Below, piece by piece: positions 27,788-36,691 of a stretch of DNA of 64,000 bases. How positions within the stretch are numbered: position 1 is the stretch's first letter; every line of letters begins with the position of its first letter. The stretch is from contig NZ_BCXG01000004.1 of the NCBI RefSeq assembly GCF_001894985.1, forward strand, positions 1 through 64,000. The letters run 5' to 3'. Both the position numbers and the translations under genes were made by a program. The DNA comes from Rhodococcus tukisamuensis NBRC 100609 (GTDB lineage: Bacteria > Actinomycetota > Actinomycetes > Mycobacteriales > Mycobacteriaceae). The notes beneath the pieces are model-generated. The model did no database searches, had not been told where the DNA came from, and was given only the letters and a program-made list of their open reading frames with translations.

Positions 27788-28257
27788 GCCGCGCCCGCCC
27801 CGGACACCAGGACGCTGGGCACCTGCAGGGAGTCGTGTGCCTGCAGGGAGCCATCTGCCTGCAGCGAGCTGTGCACCTGCACCACCCCTGCCCAGACCCG
27901 CACGTCGTAGACCGGCAACCGCACCGACGGCTCGTCCAGGCAGCGGCCGTCGACCAGCGAGAACGCCTGCTTGAGCAGCGGCGAGACCACGATCGGTTCG
28001 CCGGCCCGGTCCCCGACCAGGCCTCGCGACATCACCGCGGCCCGGCCGTACGGATCGATGTTCCCCACCGCGTGCAGGCTGCCGTCCTCGAGCAGGAACA
28101 GCGCCACCTGCTCGCGGCCGCGCAGCAGCACGGCGACCCCGAGTCCGGGGATCAGCCGACTCAACGGACAGGCCGAGGTCCACTCGAGCCGGCCGTCGTG
28201 CACGCTCTCGCGTCCGGCGCCGGTCATGCGGTGGGTGTTGATGTCGATCTCGGTCAT
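27784..28257 (-). CDS. nirD: Nitrite reductase small subunit NirD
   Basis: 157 residues, with GGGAGG before ATG 28257. The Rieske-like fold without Fe-S ligands is shown by LIPGLGVAVLLRGREQVALF, HAVGNIDPYG and SPLLKQAFSL. It partners NirB in NADH-dependent reduction of nitrite to ammonium. The C-terminus carries an unusual tail after VVQVHSSL, encoded by an 18-nt tandem repeat. An intergenic hairpin and a GlnR-like site separate it from nirB, so the two subunits can be regulated apart. Confidence 0.9.
   Translation of the reverse strand: MTEIDINTHRMTGAGRESVHDGRLEWTSACPLSRLIPGLGVAVLLRGREQVALFLLEDGSLHAVGNIDPYGRAAVMSRGLVGDRAGEPIVVSPLLKQAFSLVDGRCLDEPSVRLPVYDVRVWAGVVQVHSSLQADGSLQAHDSLQVPSVLVSGAGAA
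27822..27875. repeat. 18-nt tandem repeat (3 copies) in the nirD 3' end
   Basis: Three consecutive 18-nt units, each beginning CCTGCAG (27822, 27840, 27858), encode a six-residue repeat with SLQ at its core. Units 1 and 2 share the first 11 bases; the rest has diverged. The repeat extends NirD beyond the conserved domain and looks like recent slippage or duplication. Confidence 0.7.
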
Positions 28258-28282
28258 GACGGTCCTCCCTTGTCCCGGCCCT

Positions 28283-28315
28283 ATTTCTAGTTGGGGGGTG
28301 TTTCCTCGGCGTTAA
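28283..28315 (-). promoter_or_regulatory. nirD promoter with GlnR-like site
   Basis: On the minus strand TTAAC-GCCGAG-GAAAC (28315-28300) fits the GlnR pattern gTnAC-n6-GaAAC (also AC-n9-AC) with one mismatch. A -10-like TAGAAAT follows at 28289-28283. This places a nitrogen-controlled promoter between nirB and nirD. The match is by eye only. Confidence 0.5.
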
Positions 28316-28339
28316 GTCGGCATTCCCGCTCCGTAAGGA

Positions 28340-28373
28340 GTGCCCGGCACCACTTCGTTGGGGTGCCGGACAC
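28340..28373 (-). terminator. Hairpin after nirB
   Basis: A 12-bp stem with one mismatch (GTGTCCGGCACC / GGTGCCGGGCAC on the minus strand) with a 10-nt loop begins 12 nt after the nirB stop. It has no clear U-tract. It probably reduces read-through from nirB into nirD. Confidence 0.6.
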
Positions 28374-28384
28374 GGCTGAGGGGC

Positions 28385-30910
28385 CTACAGCTCGACGGGC
28401 ACGGCCGGCGCAGCCGCCGGGACCGCGGGCATCCCGATCAACACCGGGACCTTCCGGGCGCCGGAGTCGTCGAACGCGACCGTGGGGTCCGCCTCGTCCG
28501 GCGCGTTGACGAAGGACACGAACCGGGAGAGCTTCTCCGGGTCGTCGAGCACCCCCGCCCACTCGTCCCGGTAGCCGTCGACGTGCTTGGCCATTGCGGC
28601 CTCGAGCTCCGCGGCGATCCCGAGGCTGTCCTCGCACACCACGGCCTTGAGGTGGTCGAGGCCGCCGTCGAGGGCCTCGACCCACGGCGCGGTGCGCTGG
28701 AGCCGGTCGGCGGTGCGGATGTAGAACATCAGGTACCGGTCGATGTAGCGGACCAGGGTCTCGTCGTCGAGCCCGCCGGCCAGCAACTGGGCGTGCTTCG
28801 GGGACTGGCCTCCGTTGCCGCCGACGTAGAGGTTCCAGCCGTTCTCGGTGGCGATGACGCCGACGTCCTTGCCCCGCGCCTCCGCGCACTCGCGGGCACA
28901 GCCCGACACCCCGAACTTCAGCTTGTGCGGCGACCGGAGACCGCGGTAGCGGTTCTCCAGGTTCACCGCCATCCCGACCGAGTCCTGCACGCCGTACCGG
29001 CACCAGGTGGACCCGACGCAGCTCTTCACGGTGCGAAGCGACTTGCCGTACGCCTGACCGGACTCCATGCCGGCGTCCACCAGGCGCTTCCAGATCGCCG
29101 GCAGCTGCTCGACGCGGGCGCCGAACAGGTCGATCCGCTGGCCACCGGTGACCTTGGTGTACAGACCGAAGTCACGGGCCACCTCGCCGATCACGATCAG
29201 CTGCTCCGGCGTGCACTCGCCGCCCGGCATCCGCGGCACCACCGAGTAGGTGCCGTTGCGCTGGATGTTGGCCAGGAAGTGGTCGTTGGTGTCCTGCAAC
29301 GACGCCTGGCTGCGGTGCAGGATGTGGTCGGAGTCGGTGGAGGCAAGGATCGACGCCACCACCGGCTTGCAGATGTCGCAGCCGGACCCCTTGCCGTACT
29401 TGGCGATCAACGCGGAGAAGGTGCGGGTTCCGGTGGCCTGGACGATCTGGAACAGCTCGGCCCGGGACTGCTCGAAGTGCTCGCAGAGTGCCTTCGACAT
29501 CACCACCCCGGACGACGCCAGCAGTGCCTTCACCGTCGGCAGGCAACCGCCGCAGGTGGTGCCGGCGTTGGTGCAGGCCTTCACCGCCGCGATGTCGCAG
29601 GCGCCGTCGGCGATCGCACCGCAGATCGTGCCCTTCGTGACGCCGTTGCACGAGCACACCTCGGCGTCGTCGGGAAGCGCTCCGGCACCGGGCTTCTCGC
29701 CGGCCGGCGAGATCAGGGCGGCCGGATCGCCGGGCAGTTCCCGGCCGACCAGTGGCCGCAGCGACGAGTACGCGGACGCGTCGCCGACCAGGATGCCGCC
29801 GAGCAGCGTCTTGGCGTCGTCGGAGACCACCAGCTTGGCGTAGGTCCCCTTGGCCGCGTCGCTGAGCACCACCGCGAGCGCGCCGGGCGTCTGCCCGTGC
29901 GCATCACCGAAGCTGGCGACGTCGACGCCCATCAGCTTGAGCTTGGTGGACAGGTCCGCCCCCGGGAACTCGGCCGCGCCGCCGAGCAGGCGGTCGGCGA
30001 CGATCTCGGCGGTGGTGTAGCCCGGCGCCACCAGCCCGTAGCAGCGTCCCTCGACGGCGGCGCACTCACCTATCGCGTACACGTCCGGGTCGGAGGTGCG
30101 GCAGCCGAGGTCGGTGAGGATGCCGCCTCGTTCGGCGACGTCCAGTCCGGCCTCGCGGGCCAGCTGGTCGCGGGGGCGGACCCCCGCCGAGAACACCAGC
30201 ACGGCCGCCTCGAGTACCGAGCCGTCGGACAGTTCGACCGAGATTCCTTCGGGCCCTTCGGTGATCGACGAGGTCGACACGCCGGTATGCACGACCAGGC
30301 CGAGGGCGGTGACCAGCCGTTCGAGCAGCGCGCCGCCGCCCTCGTCCACCTGGGCCGGCATCAGTCGCGGGTTGTACTCGACCACGTGCGGGGTCATCCC
30401 CATCAGCTTGAGCGCATTGGCGGCCTCCAGCCCCAGCAGGCCACCGCCGACCACGACGCCCACCGCGCCCGGGCCGCCCTGCTCGGCCCGCTCCCGGATT
30501 CCGTCCAGGTCGTCCAGGGTGCGGTAGACGAAGCAGCCGTCCAGTTCGTGTCCGGGGACCGGCGGCACGAAGGGGTAGGAGCCGGTGGCCATCACCAGCG
30601 AGTCGTAGGCCAGCACCTCGCCCGCCGTGGTGGTGACCGTGCGCCCTGCCCTGTCGATCGACGCCGCGGACTCGCCGACCCGCAGGTCGACCAGGACGTC
30701 GCCCGGGTAGTCGTTGCCGGCGAGCGCGAGTTCCTTTGCGTCCCACGACCCGACGTAGGACGAGAGTCCCACCCGGTCGTAGGCGGGCAGGCGCTCCTCG
30801 CACAGGACGGTCACCCGCCACTGCCCCGCGTCGTCCCGCGCACGGAGCGCCTCGACGAACCGGTGCCCCACCATTCCGTGTCCGACCACCACTACCGACT
30901 TGCTGTTCAT
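28385..30910 (-). CDS. nirB: Nitrite reductase (NADH) large subunit NirB
   Basis: 841 residues with GGGAGG five to six nt before ATG 30910. Domains in order: FAD/NAD(P)-binding oxidoreductase (VVVVGHGMVGHRFVE at the N-terminus, GGGLLGLEAANAL), a BFD-like [2Fe-2S] domain with CSCNGVTKG (about 417-425) and CTNAGTTCGGC, then the siroheme/[4Fe-4S] reductase core with SCVGSTWC (about 635) and SGCAREC (about 672). It reduces nitrite to ammonium in the cytoplasm. It lies 80 bp downstream of narK on the same strand, an uptake-reduction operon. Confidence 0.95.
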   Translation of the reverse strand: MNSKSVVVVGHGMVGHRFVEALRARDDAGQWRVTVLCEERLPAYDRVGLSSYVGSWDAKELALAGNDYPGDVLVDLRVGESAASIDRAGRTVTTTAGEVLAYDSLVMATGSYPFVPPVPGHELDGCFVYRTLDDLDGIRERAEQGGPGAVGVVVGGGLLGLEAANALKLMGMTPHVVEYNPRLMPAQVDEGGGALLERLVTALGLVVHTGVSTSSITEGPEGISVELSDGSVLEAAVLVFSAGVRPRDQLAREAGLDVAERGGILTDLGCRTSDPDVYAIGECAAVEGRCYGLVAPGYTTAEIVADRLLGGAAEFPGADLSTKLKLMGVDVASFGDAHGQTPGALAVVLSDAAKGTYAKLVVSDDAKTLLGGILVGDASAYSSLRPLVGRELPGDPAALISPAGEKPGAGALPDDAEVCSCNGVTKGTICGAIADGACDIAAVKACTNAGTTCGGCLPTVKALLASSGVVMSKALCEHFEQSRAELFQIVQATGTRTFSALIAKYGKGSGCDICKPVVASILASTDSDHILHRSQASLQDTNDHFLANIQRNGTYSVVPRMPGGECTPEQLIVIGEVARDFGLYTKVTGGQRIDLFGARVEQLPAIWKRLVDAGMESGQAYGKSLRTVKSCVGSTWCRYGVQDSVGMAVNLENRYRGLRSPHKLKFGVSGCARECAEARGKDVGVIATENGWNLYVGGNGGQSPKHAQLLAGGLDDETLVRYIDRYLMFYIRTADRLQRTAPWVEALDGGLDHLKAVVCEDSLGIAAELEAAMAKHVDGYRDEWAGVLDDPEKLSRFVSFVNAPDEADPTVAFDDSGARKVPVLIGMPAVPAAAPAVPVEL

Positions 30911-30990
30911 GCCGCGTCCTCCCGGTCGATCGAATGCTGTGCTGTGTGCCCGGTGCCCGCCGGGTCTGCGATGGTCACGGCCGCTGCTGC

Positions 30991-32412
30991 TCAGACCAGG
31001 ACCGCGGCGCGGTCGTCGTCGGCGGCGTCCGCGGCCCGACTCGGGCGGCGCAGGAACACCGCCCACGTGACGGCCAGACACACCACGTAGAAGCCGAGGA
31101 ACACCCAGAACGCCATGGTCGCGGACTTCGCGGGGCTGTTGTAGGACGCCCGCAGCACCAGGTTGATGCCGACGCCGCCGAGTCCGCCGATCGCCCCGGC
31201 GAAGCCGATCAGCGCGCCGGACATGGTGCGCGACCAGGCCGCCCGGCCCGCCTTGTCGAGGTCGCCGCGCGACTGCGCCTTGGCCTCGAAGATCGAGGGG
31301 ATCATCTTGTACACCGAGCCGTTGCCCAGCCCGGACAGCAGGAACAGGGCGATGAAACCGAGCACCAGCGTCACCATCACCGGCCCGCTGGCGGCACCGG
31401 CGGTCGCGTCGTCGACGGTGCCCGCCGCGACCAGCACCGAGGCCGCCAGTGCCATCGCACCGAAGGTGTAGAGGGTGATCTTGCCGCCGCCGATGCGGTC
31501 GGCGAGGGCGCCGCCGAGGGGCCGGGCGATCGAACCGAGCAGCGGGCCGATGAACGCGATCTGCGCGGCATGCAGGGCGGCCTGCGCCGGGGTGTCCCCG
31601 CTGGCGAGGAAGTTGATCTGCAGCACCTGGCCGAAGGCGAAGGAGAACCCGATGAACGACCCGAACGTGCCGATGTACAGGAACGAGATGATCCACGAGT
31701 CCCGGAACTTCAGGGCCCGTCCCATGGCCCGCAGGTCCGCGGTCTGACCGCCGAGGTTGTCCATGTACAGCGCGGCACCGACGGCCGCGACACCGCAGAA
31801 CACCAGGTAGACGGCGCACACGATCCACGGGGCGGTGTTGCCGACGGTCGCGATGACGAGCAGACCGATCAGCTGGATCACCGGCACCCCGATGTTGCCG
31901 CCGCCCGCATTGAGCCCGAGCGCCCAGCCCTTTAGCCGCTGCGGGTAGAAGGCGTTGATGTTGGTCATCGAGGAGGCGAAGTTACCGCCGCCGACCCCCG
32001 CCAGCGCCGCGACCAGTAGGAACACGGTGTATGAGTAGCCCGGGTTGAGCATCAGGTAGAGGGTGGCGAGCAGCGGGACGAGGAGCACCAGCGCACTGAA
32101 GACCGTCCAGTTGCGACCACCGAACCGAGCCGTCGCGACGGTGTACGGGATCCGCATCAGCGAACCGACCAGGGTCGGGACGGCCACCAGGAAGAACTTC
32201 CCGGCGGGGTCGATGCCGTACACGTCGGCGGGCATGAAGAGCACCATCACCGACCAGATGGACCAGACCGAGAAACCGACGTGCTCGGCGATCACCGACC
32301 AGATCAGGTTGCGGCGGGCGATCTCCTTCCCGCCGGACTCCCAGGCTTCGGTGTCCTCGGCGTCCCAGTGCGGGATGTAGTGGTTGCGGGAGAGCAGGTT
32401 CTCGGCGGTCAC
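30991..32412 (-). CDS. narK: Nitrate/nitrite MFS transporter NarK
   Basis: 473 residues from GTG 32412, preceded by GAGGAGG. Twelve hydrophobic segments are visible, with the NarK/NasA signature loops: GVGGGNFASSMTNINAFYP in the first half and GLGNGSVYKMIPSIF in the second, both nitrate-signature Gly-rich helices. It likely imports nitrate or nitrite for NirBD. The symbol is generic; the closest mycobacterial counterpart by context is narK3. Confidence 0.92.
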   Translation of the reverse strand: MTAENLLSRNHYIPHWDAEDTEAWESGGKEIARRNLIWSVIAEHVGFSVWSIWSVMVLFMPADVYGIDPAGKFFLVAVPTLVGSLMRIPYTVATARFGGRNWTVFSALVLLVPLLATLYLMLNPGYSYTVFLLVAALAGVGGGNFASSMTNINAFYPQRLKGWALGLNAGGGNIGVPVIQLIGLLVIATVGNTAPWIVCAVYLVFCGVAAVGAALYMDNLGGQTADLRAMGRALKFRDSWIISFLYIGTFGSFIGFSFAFGQVLQINFLASGDTPAQAALHAAQIAFIGPLLGSIARPLGGALADRIGGGKITLYTFGAMALAASVLVAAGTVDDATAGAASGPVMVTLVLGFIALFLLSGLGNGSVYKMIPSIFEAKAQSRGDLDKAGRAAWSRTMSGALIGFAGAIGGLGGVGINLVLRASYNSPAKSATMAFWVFLGFYVVCLAVTWAVFLRRPSRAADAADDDRAAVLV

Positions 32413-32478
32413 AGGGCCTCCTCGATGGCGTGGGAGACCCGACACTACGAGCGAGATGTTGCCCCGGTGCTGCCGACC

Positions 32479-32494
32479 GTGACTCGGCAGTGAA
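32479..32494 (-). promoter_or_regulatory. Possible GlnR half-sites upstream of narK
   Basis: TTCAC-TGCCGA-GTCAC on the minus strand has the AC-n9-AC spacing of actinobacterial GlnR sites, 67-82 nt before the narK start. The second half-site departs from GaAAC. The adjacent 32541-32580 stretch has three GGT(A/n)AC-like repeats of unknown meaning. Low-confidence assignment, supported mainly by gene context. Confidence 0.35.
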
Positions 32495-32573
32495 CTTGCG
32501 CTCACCCGGCTCCGACGCCTGCGGTGAGAACAAACCCGCAGGTAAACGGGGTGCTACCGGATGTGAACCGGTG

Positions 32574-33827
32574 TTACCGGGCCGTGGCCGGACCCCAGGA
32601 GTCCTCCAGGTAACGCGGCTTGCACGCCACATACCCCGACACCAGGATCACCGCGACGGCACCGAGCAACAGGCCGAACGGCCACGCCCAGCCACCGGTG
32701 ACGTCGTGCAGCACTCCGAACAGCAGCGGCCCCAGGCAGGCGACGGCATAACCGAGGCCCTGGGTGAAACCGGACAGCGCGGCGGAGCCGGCGCCGGTAC
32801 GGGTGCGCAGGTTGATCAGGGTCAGCGACATCGGGAAGGTGCTCGGCCCCAGGCCGACCAGGAGGATCCACAGCACCGGCGCCCCCATCGGGGCGAAGAG
32901 CAGCCCGGCGAAGCCGATCAGGTAGAACACCGCGCAGCCCACCACGACGGGGTACGGGTTCGCGATCCGCGCGCACAGCGCGGGCGCACCGATTGCGGAG
33001 ATGAACCCGACCGCGGCGAACAGTCCGACCATGGTGCCGCCGAAACCGGCGCTCGCCCCGGCCTCGGTGAGGATCTTCGGCACCCAGGTGAACAGGGAGT
33101 ACGTGATCAGCGAGGTCATGCCGAACATGCCGGCCATCCCCCAGGCCACCGGCGAACGCCAGGCCTGCCCGTGCGGCTCGGCCGGGTTCGCGACGTACTC
33201 GGCGCTGGTGTCGAGGCGGTCGTGGCCGCGGCGTGAGACGACGATCGAGATCCACGGGACGGCGGCCGCGAAGGCGATCAGCGACCACATGCCGAGCGAG
33301 AACCGCCAGCCCTGCGCTTCGGCGACCGGCACCGCCACCAGTGCGGGCAGCACGGTCCCGACCTGCACGCAGGTGATGTAGATGGTGCTCATCATCGCGA
33401 CCCGGTCGGAGAAGTACCGCTTGACCAGCGGCGGGATCACCACGTTGCCGATGCCCATGCCGCCGAGCGCCAACGCCGAGAGAGCCAGCAGCGACCACGT
33501 GTCGGACATCGCGGACCTGGTGGCGATGCCCACTCCGGTCATCGCCACCGATGCCAGGGCCACCCGCTCGAGCCCGAATCGCAGCGCCAGCCGGGGCGTG
33601 CACAGGCCCGCGACCGCGAACAGCGCGGTGGGCAGCATGCCGAAGACACCGACGACGGTGGAGCCGAATCCGATCTCGGCGCTGATCTGGTCGAGCAGCG
33701 GGGTGAGCGAGGTGACCGCGGTGCGCAGGGTGAGCGCGGAGAGCACGATTGCGACGAGGACGGTCAGCCGTCCGGCGACCAGCGCCCGCTTCGGAATCGT
33801 CCGCCGCTGCTCGATCGCCACCGTCAT
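32574..33827 (-). CDS. MFS transporter, CynX/NimT family
   Basis: 417 residues from ATG 33827. Twelve hydrophobic helices, with the CynX-like N-terminus RTAVTSLTPLLDQISAEIGF and the loop FGLERVALAS. Family members export or import small organic anions such as cyanate or 2-nitroimidazole; the substrate here is unknown. It is divergent from a GntR regulator across 112 bp. A minus-strand -10 TATGAT (33872-33867) is visible, so the regulator probably controls this gene. Confidence 0.83.
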   Translation of the reverse strand: MTVAIEQRRTIPKRALVAGRLTVLVAIVLSALTLRTAVTSLTPLLDQISAEIGFGSTVVGVFGMLPTALFAVAGLCTPRLALRFGLERVALASVAMTGVGIATRSAMSDTWSLLALSALALGGMGIGNVVIPPLVKRYFSDRVAMMSTIYITCVQVGTVLPALVAVPVAEAQGWRFSLGMWSLIAFAAAVPWISIVVSRRGHDRLDTSAEYVANPAEPHGQAWRSPVAWGMAGMFGMTSLITYSLFTWVPKILTEAGASAGFGGTMVGLFAAVGFISAIGAPALCARIANPYPVVVGCAVFYLIGFAGLLFAPMGAPVLWILLVGLGPSTFPMSLTLINLRTRTGAGSAALSGFTQGLGYAVACLGPLLFGVLHDVTGGWAWPFGLLLGAVAVILVSGYVACKPRYLEDSWGPATAR

Positions 33828-33939
33828 CACACACCCACTCTTCTCTGTCTCGGTACGTCGTCCAAAATCATAGGATGACCCGATGATGCCGTGCAACCGG
33901 GTTAAGATGCGGCCACCACCACCCGACGGAGAGGGAACC

Positions 33940-34638
33940 GTGCAACCCGTTCGCCGAACCAGCCTCATCGCCCAGGTCACCGACCAGTTGCGCGACGAGA
34001 TCACCGCCGGCGCCTGGCCGGTCGGGTCCCGGATCCCGACCGAACCGGAACTGGCCGAGCTGACCGGGACCGGGCGCAACACGGTCCGCGAGGCCGTCCA
34101 GGCACTGGTGCACGCGGGGATGCTCGAGCGCCGGCAGGGCTCGGGAACCTACGTCATCGGCACCAGCGACCTCGGCGGCACGCTGGCGAAGTACTTCGCG
34201 TCGGCGCACGAACGGGACGTACTCGAGCTGCGCCAGGCCCTCGACGTGACGGCGGCCGCACTGGCCGCCCGGCGCCGCGACGACGCCGACGTCGCGAACC
34301 TGCGCGAGCTGCTGGCGACCCGAAACGAGTTGTGGCGCAATCCCGAGGCGGCCACCGGCGACGCCGGCCGCGACGCGGTCGCGGCCGACCTGGCCCTGCA
34401 CCGGGCGATCGTGGCCGCCAGCCACAACGAGGTCTACCTCGAGTTCTACGACTCGCTGCTGCCCGCCATCGAGCACACCATCAACCTCGGTCCGGTGGCT
34501 GCGTCACACTCCTACGAGGCCGAACACGACGAGCTGGTGCGGGCCGTGGTCGACGGGGACGTCGAGGGGGCCGCGACCGCGGCCCGGCGGTTCCTCACCG
34601 AGTTGATCGCCAAGGCAACTCCCCCCGCCGCCCCCTGA
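33940..34638 (+). CDS. FadR/GntR-family transcriptional regulator
   Basis: 232 residues from GTG 33940 with GGAGAGG upstream. The winged helix (residues 5-75) has SRIPTEPELAELTGTGRNTVREAV and GMLERRQGSGTYV; a FadR-type all-helical FCD domain follows, with LHRAIVAASHNEVYLEFYDSL. A -10-like TAAGAT lies at 33903-33908. Divergence from the CynX-type transporter suggests local control of efflux or uptake. The effector is unknown. Confidence 0.87.
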   Translation: MQPVRRTSLIAQVTDQLRDEITAGAWPVGSRIPTEPELAELTGTGRNTVREAVQALVHAGMLERRQGSGTYVIGTSDLGGTLAKYFASAHERDVLELRQALDVTAAALAARRRDDADVANLRELLATRNELWRNPEAATGDAGRDAVAADLALHRAIVAASHNEVYLEFYDSLLPAIEHTINLGPVAASHSYEAEHDELVRAVVDGDVEGAATAARRFLTELIAKATPPAAP

Positions 34639-34680
34639 CGACGCCGCAACACCACGGCGCCGCAACACCGACGATCGCGG

Positions 34681-35307
34681 CTACGCCCAGGCCAGGACGT
34701 CGTCGTTGGCCAGCCGCGGAAGCCGGTCGAACCAGGGGTCGACACCGGGGTGGCCGATGTTCACCACCAGCACGGACTTGAAACGGCCGTCCGGGAAGAA
34801 CTCCGCGTCGACGCCGGCCTTGTCGAACCCGCCCATCGGGCCCGCCGCCAGGCCCTGCGCGCGAACGGCGAGGGTGAAGTACGCGGACTGCAGGGCCGCG
34901 TTGAACTCGGCGGCGGAGGTCCGGGCGCCGTCGTTGGCGGCGTAGACGTCCTTGAGTTCCGGCCGGAACGGCAGCAGCGCCGGGATGTGCTCGTGGAACT
35001 CGGCGTCCATCGCCAGCACCGCGACGACCGGCGCCGACTGCGCCTTGGCGCGGTTGCCCTCGGCCAGGTTCGGGACCAGCCGGGCCTTGCCCTCCTCGGT
35101 GCGCACGAACACCACCCGCAACGGCTGAGTGTTGGCGGCCGTGGGGGCCCACTTGGCCAGTTCCCAGATGCCGACGAGTTCCGCGTCCGTGACCGGTTCG
35201 GCGGAGAAGGTGTTGGCAGTGCGCGCCTGCGTGAAGAGCAGTTCCCGGCCGGCCTCGTCGAGCGGCGCGGTGGCGTGCGGGGTGAGGTCGTCGATCAGCT
35301 CGGACAT
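34681..35307 (-). CDS. Nitroreductase family protein (RutE/HadB-like)
   Basis: 208 residues. The FMN-binding nitroreductase fold is shown by ARTANTFSAEPVTDAEL, KWAPTAANTQPLRVVFV and the C-terminal VVNIGHPGVDPWFDRLPR, the malonic-semialdehyde-reductase (RutE) subgroup pattern. It reduces aldehydes, quinones or nitro compounds with NAD(P)H. It is divergent from an HxlR regulator with an operator between them, so it is probably induced by a reactive carbonyl or quinone. Confidence 0.87.
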   Translation of the reverse strand: MSELIDDLTPHATAPLDEAGRELLFTQARTANTFSAEPVTDAELVGIWELAKWAPTAANTQPLRVVFVRTEEGKARLVPNLAEGNRAKAQSAPVVAVLAMDAEFHEHIPALLPFRPELKDVYAANDGARTSAAEFNAALQSAYFTLAVRAQGLAAGPMGGFDKAGVDAEFFPDGRFKSVLVVNIGHPGVDPWFDRLPRLANDDVLAWA

Positions 35308-35340
35308 GATGCTTCTTTCTCCGTGGTCGCTATGAAAAAA

Positions 35341-35376
35341 CTAGTCGCTACACAGACGGTAGCACTCGACTAGGAT
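35341..35376 (+). promoter_or_regulatory. Nested inverted-repeat operator and -10 of the hxlR-type gene
   Basis: CTAGTCG (35341) pairs with CGACTAG (35367-35373), and inside it GCTAC (35347) pairs with GTAGC (35359-35363). The right arm overlaps the -10 TAGGAT (35371-35376), which lies 6 nt from the ATG at 35383. The geometry fits an autorepressing HxlR dimer that also controls the divergent nitroreductase. Confidence 0.6.
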
Positions 35377-35382
35377 GGCGGC

Positions 35383-35721
35383 ATGGCGAGCGAGGCAGCG
35401 ACAACACACGAGCCCCGGGTCTGTGACGCGGCCCTCGCGCGGGCGTTCACCTTCCTCGGCAAGCGCTGGAACGGCGTGCTGCTGGGCACCCTGATCAACG
35501 GCCCGGCCGGGTTCTCCGAACTCAAGCGGGCGGTCACGGGCATCAGCGACTCGATGCTCTCCGAGCGCCTCACCGAACTCACCGGCGCCGGCCTGGTCCA
35601 GCGCACGGTCGAGCCGGGTCCCCCGGTCGCGGTGGACTACCGGCTCACGCCCGCCGGGCACGCGCTGCTGCCCGCACTCAGCGCGCTCACCACCTGGGCC
35701 GCGGAGAACCTGCCCGAGTAG
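35383..35721 (+). CDS. HxlR-family redox-sensing transcriptional regulator
   Basis: 112 residues forming one winged-helix domain: RVCDAALARAFTFLGKRWNG, then FSELKRAVTGISDSMLSERL (recognition helix) and the wing VDYRLTPAGHAL. The single N-terminal Cys (residue 14) occupies the sensing position known from HypR/QorR-type regulators of quinone or hypochlorite stress. The mRNA is probably leaderless. Confidence 0.88.
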   Translation: MASEAATTHEPRVCDAALARAFTFLGKRWNGVLLGTLINGPAGFSELKRAVTGISDSMLSERLTELTGAGLVQRTVEPGPPVAVDYRLTPAGHALLPALSALTTWAAENLPE

Positions 35722-35770
35722 GACACCGCCGTGTCGGCCAGGAACCCAGTCGGGCGGATCGACGGACGGA

Positions 35771-36619
35771 CTAGAGCATCAGCCGGATCAGGTCGCCGGT
35801 GCGCAGCAGTCCGGGGAACGCCTCCGACGTCGACCTCGGGTGCAGTGCATGCACCGCAAGCCGGAAGATCAAGGCACGCAACAGCATCTGCGGCCACTCC
35901 GGGAGGTCTTCCCAGCGGCCGATCAGTTCCTCGTCGGCCCCGCCCCAGGACAGCGCATCGACCACGACCACGCCCGCGGCCCAGGCCGCGGGCCGCCAGT
36001 ACGGGGTGATGTCGGTGATGCCCGGCGCATCCGCACCCGAGAACAGCACCGTGCCGAACAGGTCGCCGTGCACCAACTGGTCCGGGCTGCGCACCGGCTT
36101 GCGCAGCGTCGCAAGCTGGCTGATCAGCTCGATGCTGGTGCGTCCGTCCGCCGACGACGGCTCGAACTGGCCCTTGACCCCACGCAGCGGCACCTGCTCC
36201 CAGGCCGCCCGGTCGGCCGCGACGAAGACGTCGACGTCCTCCCACGGCGCCACCGGGGGCTGCACCAGGAACCGCGGTCGCTCCAGCGCCGCGGTCGCCG
36301 CATGCAGGCGCACCGACAGCGAGACCACCTCGTCGTGCCGCGGCTCCGGCGACCCTGGAATGAATGTGTCTGCGCGCCAACCCGACACGACGTACCTGCC
36401 GTCGGTGGCCCGTACCGGCCGCGCCAGCCGGACCCCGTCCGCCTCGAGCGTCTCCCGCACCTTCGCCGACCAGGCGGCGCGGGCGTGATCGGCCACCGCC
36501 GAGAGCACCACGTCGTCGCAGAGCCAGCCGCCGTCCCAGTCACTGCCCAGCGGGATCGGGTCCACTTCTCGAAGCCCGAACGTGGACCGGACGTGCGCGG
36601 GGGGTTCGACAGAGCTCAC
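35771..36619 (-). CDS. TIGR02569-family protein (Rv3205c-like)
   Basis: 282 residues from GTG 36619, which lies 7 nt after TAGCGT on the minus strand. LVHGDLFGTVLF resembles the catalytic loop of aminoglycoside-phosphotransferase-like folds (HGDLxxxN), but the expected Asn is replaced, so kinase activity is doubtful. The gene sits just downstream of moeZ as Rv3205c does of Rv3206c, marking the point where mycobacterial synteny resumes. Function unknown. Confidence 0.75.
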   Translation of the reverse strand: MSSVEPPAHVRSTFGLREVDPIPLGSDWDGGWLCDDVVLSAVADHARAAWSAKVRETLEADGVRLARPVRATDGRYVVSGWRADTFIPGSPEPRHDEVVSLSVRLHAATAALERPRFLVQPPVAPWEDVDVFVAADRAAWEQVPLRGVKGQFEPSSADGRTSIELISQLATLRKPVRSPDQLVHGDLFGTVLFSGADAPGITDITPYWRPAAWAAGVVVVDALSWGGADEELIGRWEDLPEWPQMLLRALIFRLAVHALHPRSTSEAFPGLLRTGDLIRLML

Positions 36620-36691
36620 GGCGACCACGCTACCGTTGCCAGCCCGCGCCACCGAGTAGACGCGCCCTGCCGGGACCGTTCCCGGGGCCGG

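Noticed and set aside
32540-32580. GGTnnAC repeats after narK as GlnR sites
   Set aside because: Spacing does not fit AC-n9-AC, and they lie next to the stop of the MFS gene rather than in a clear promoter.
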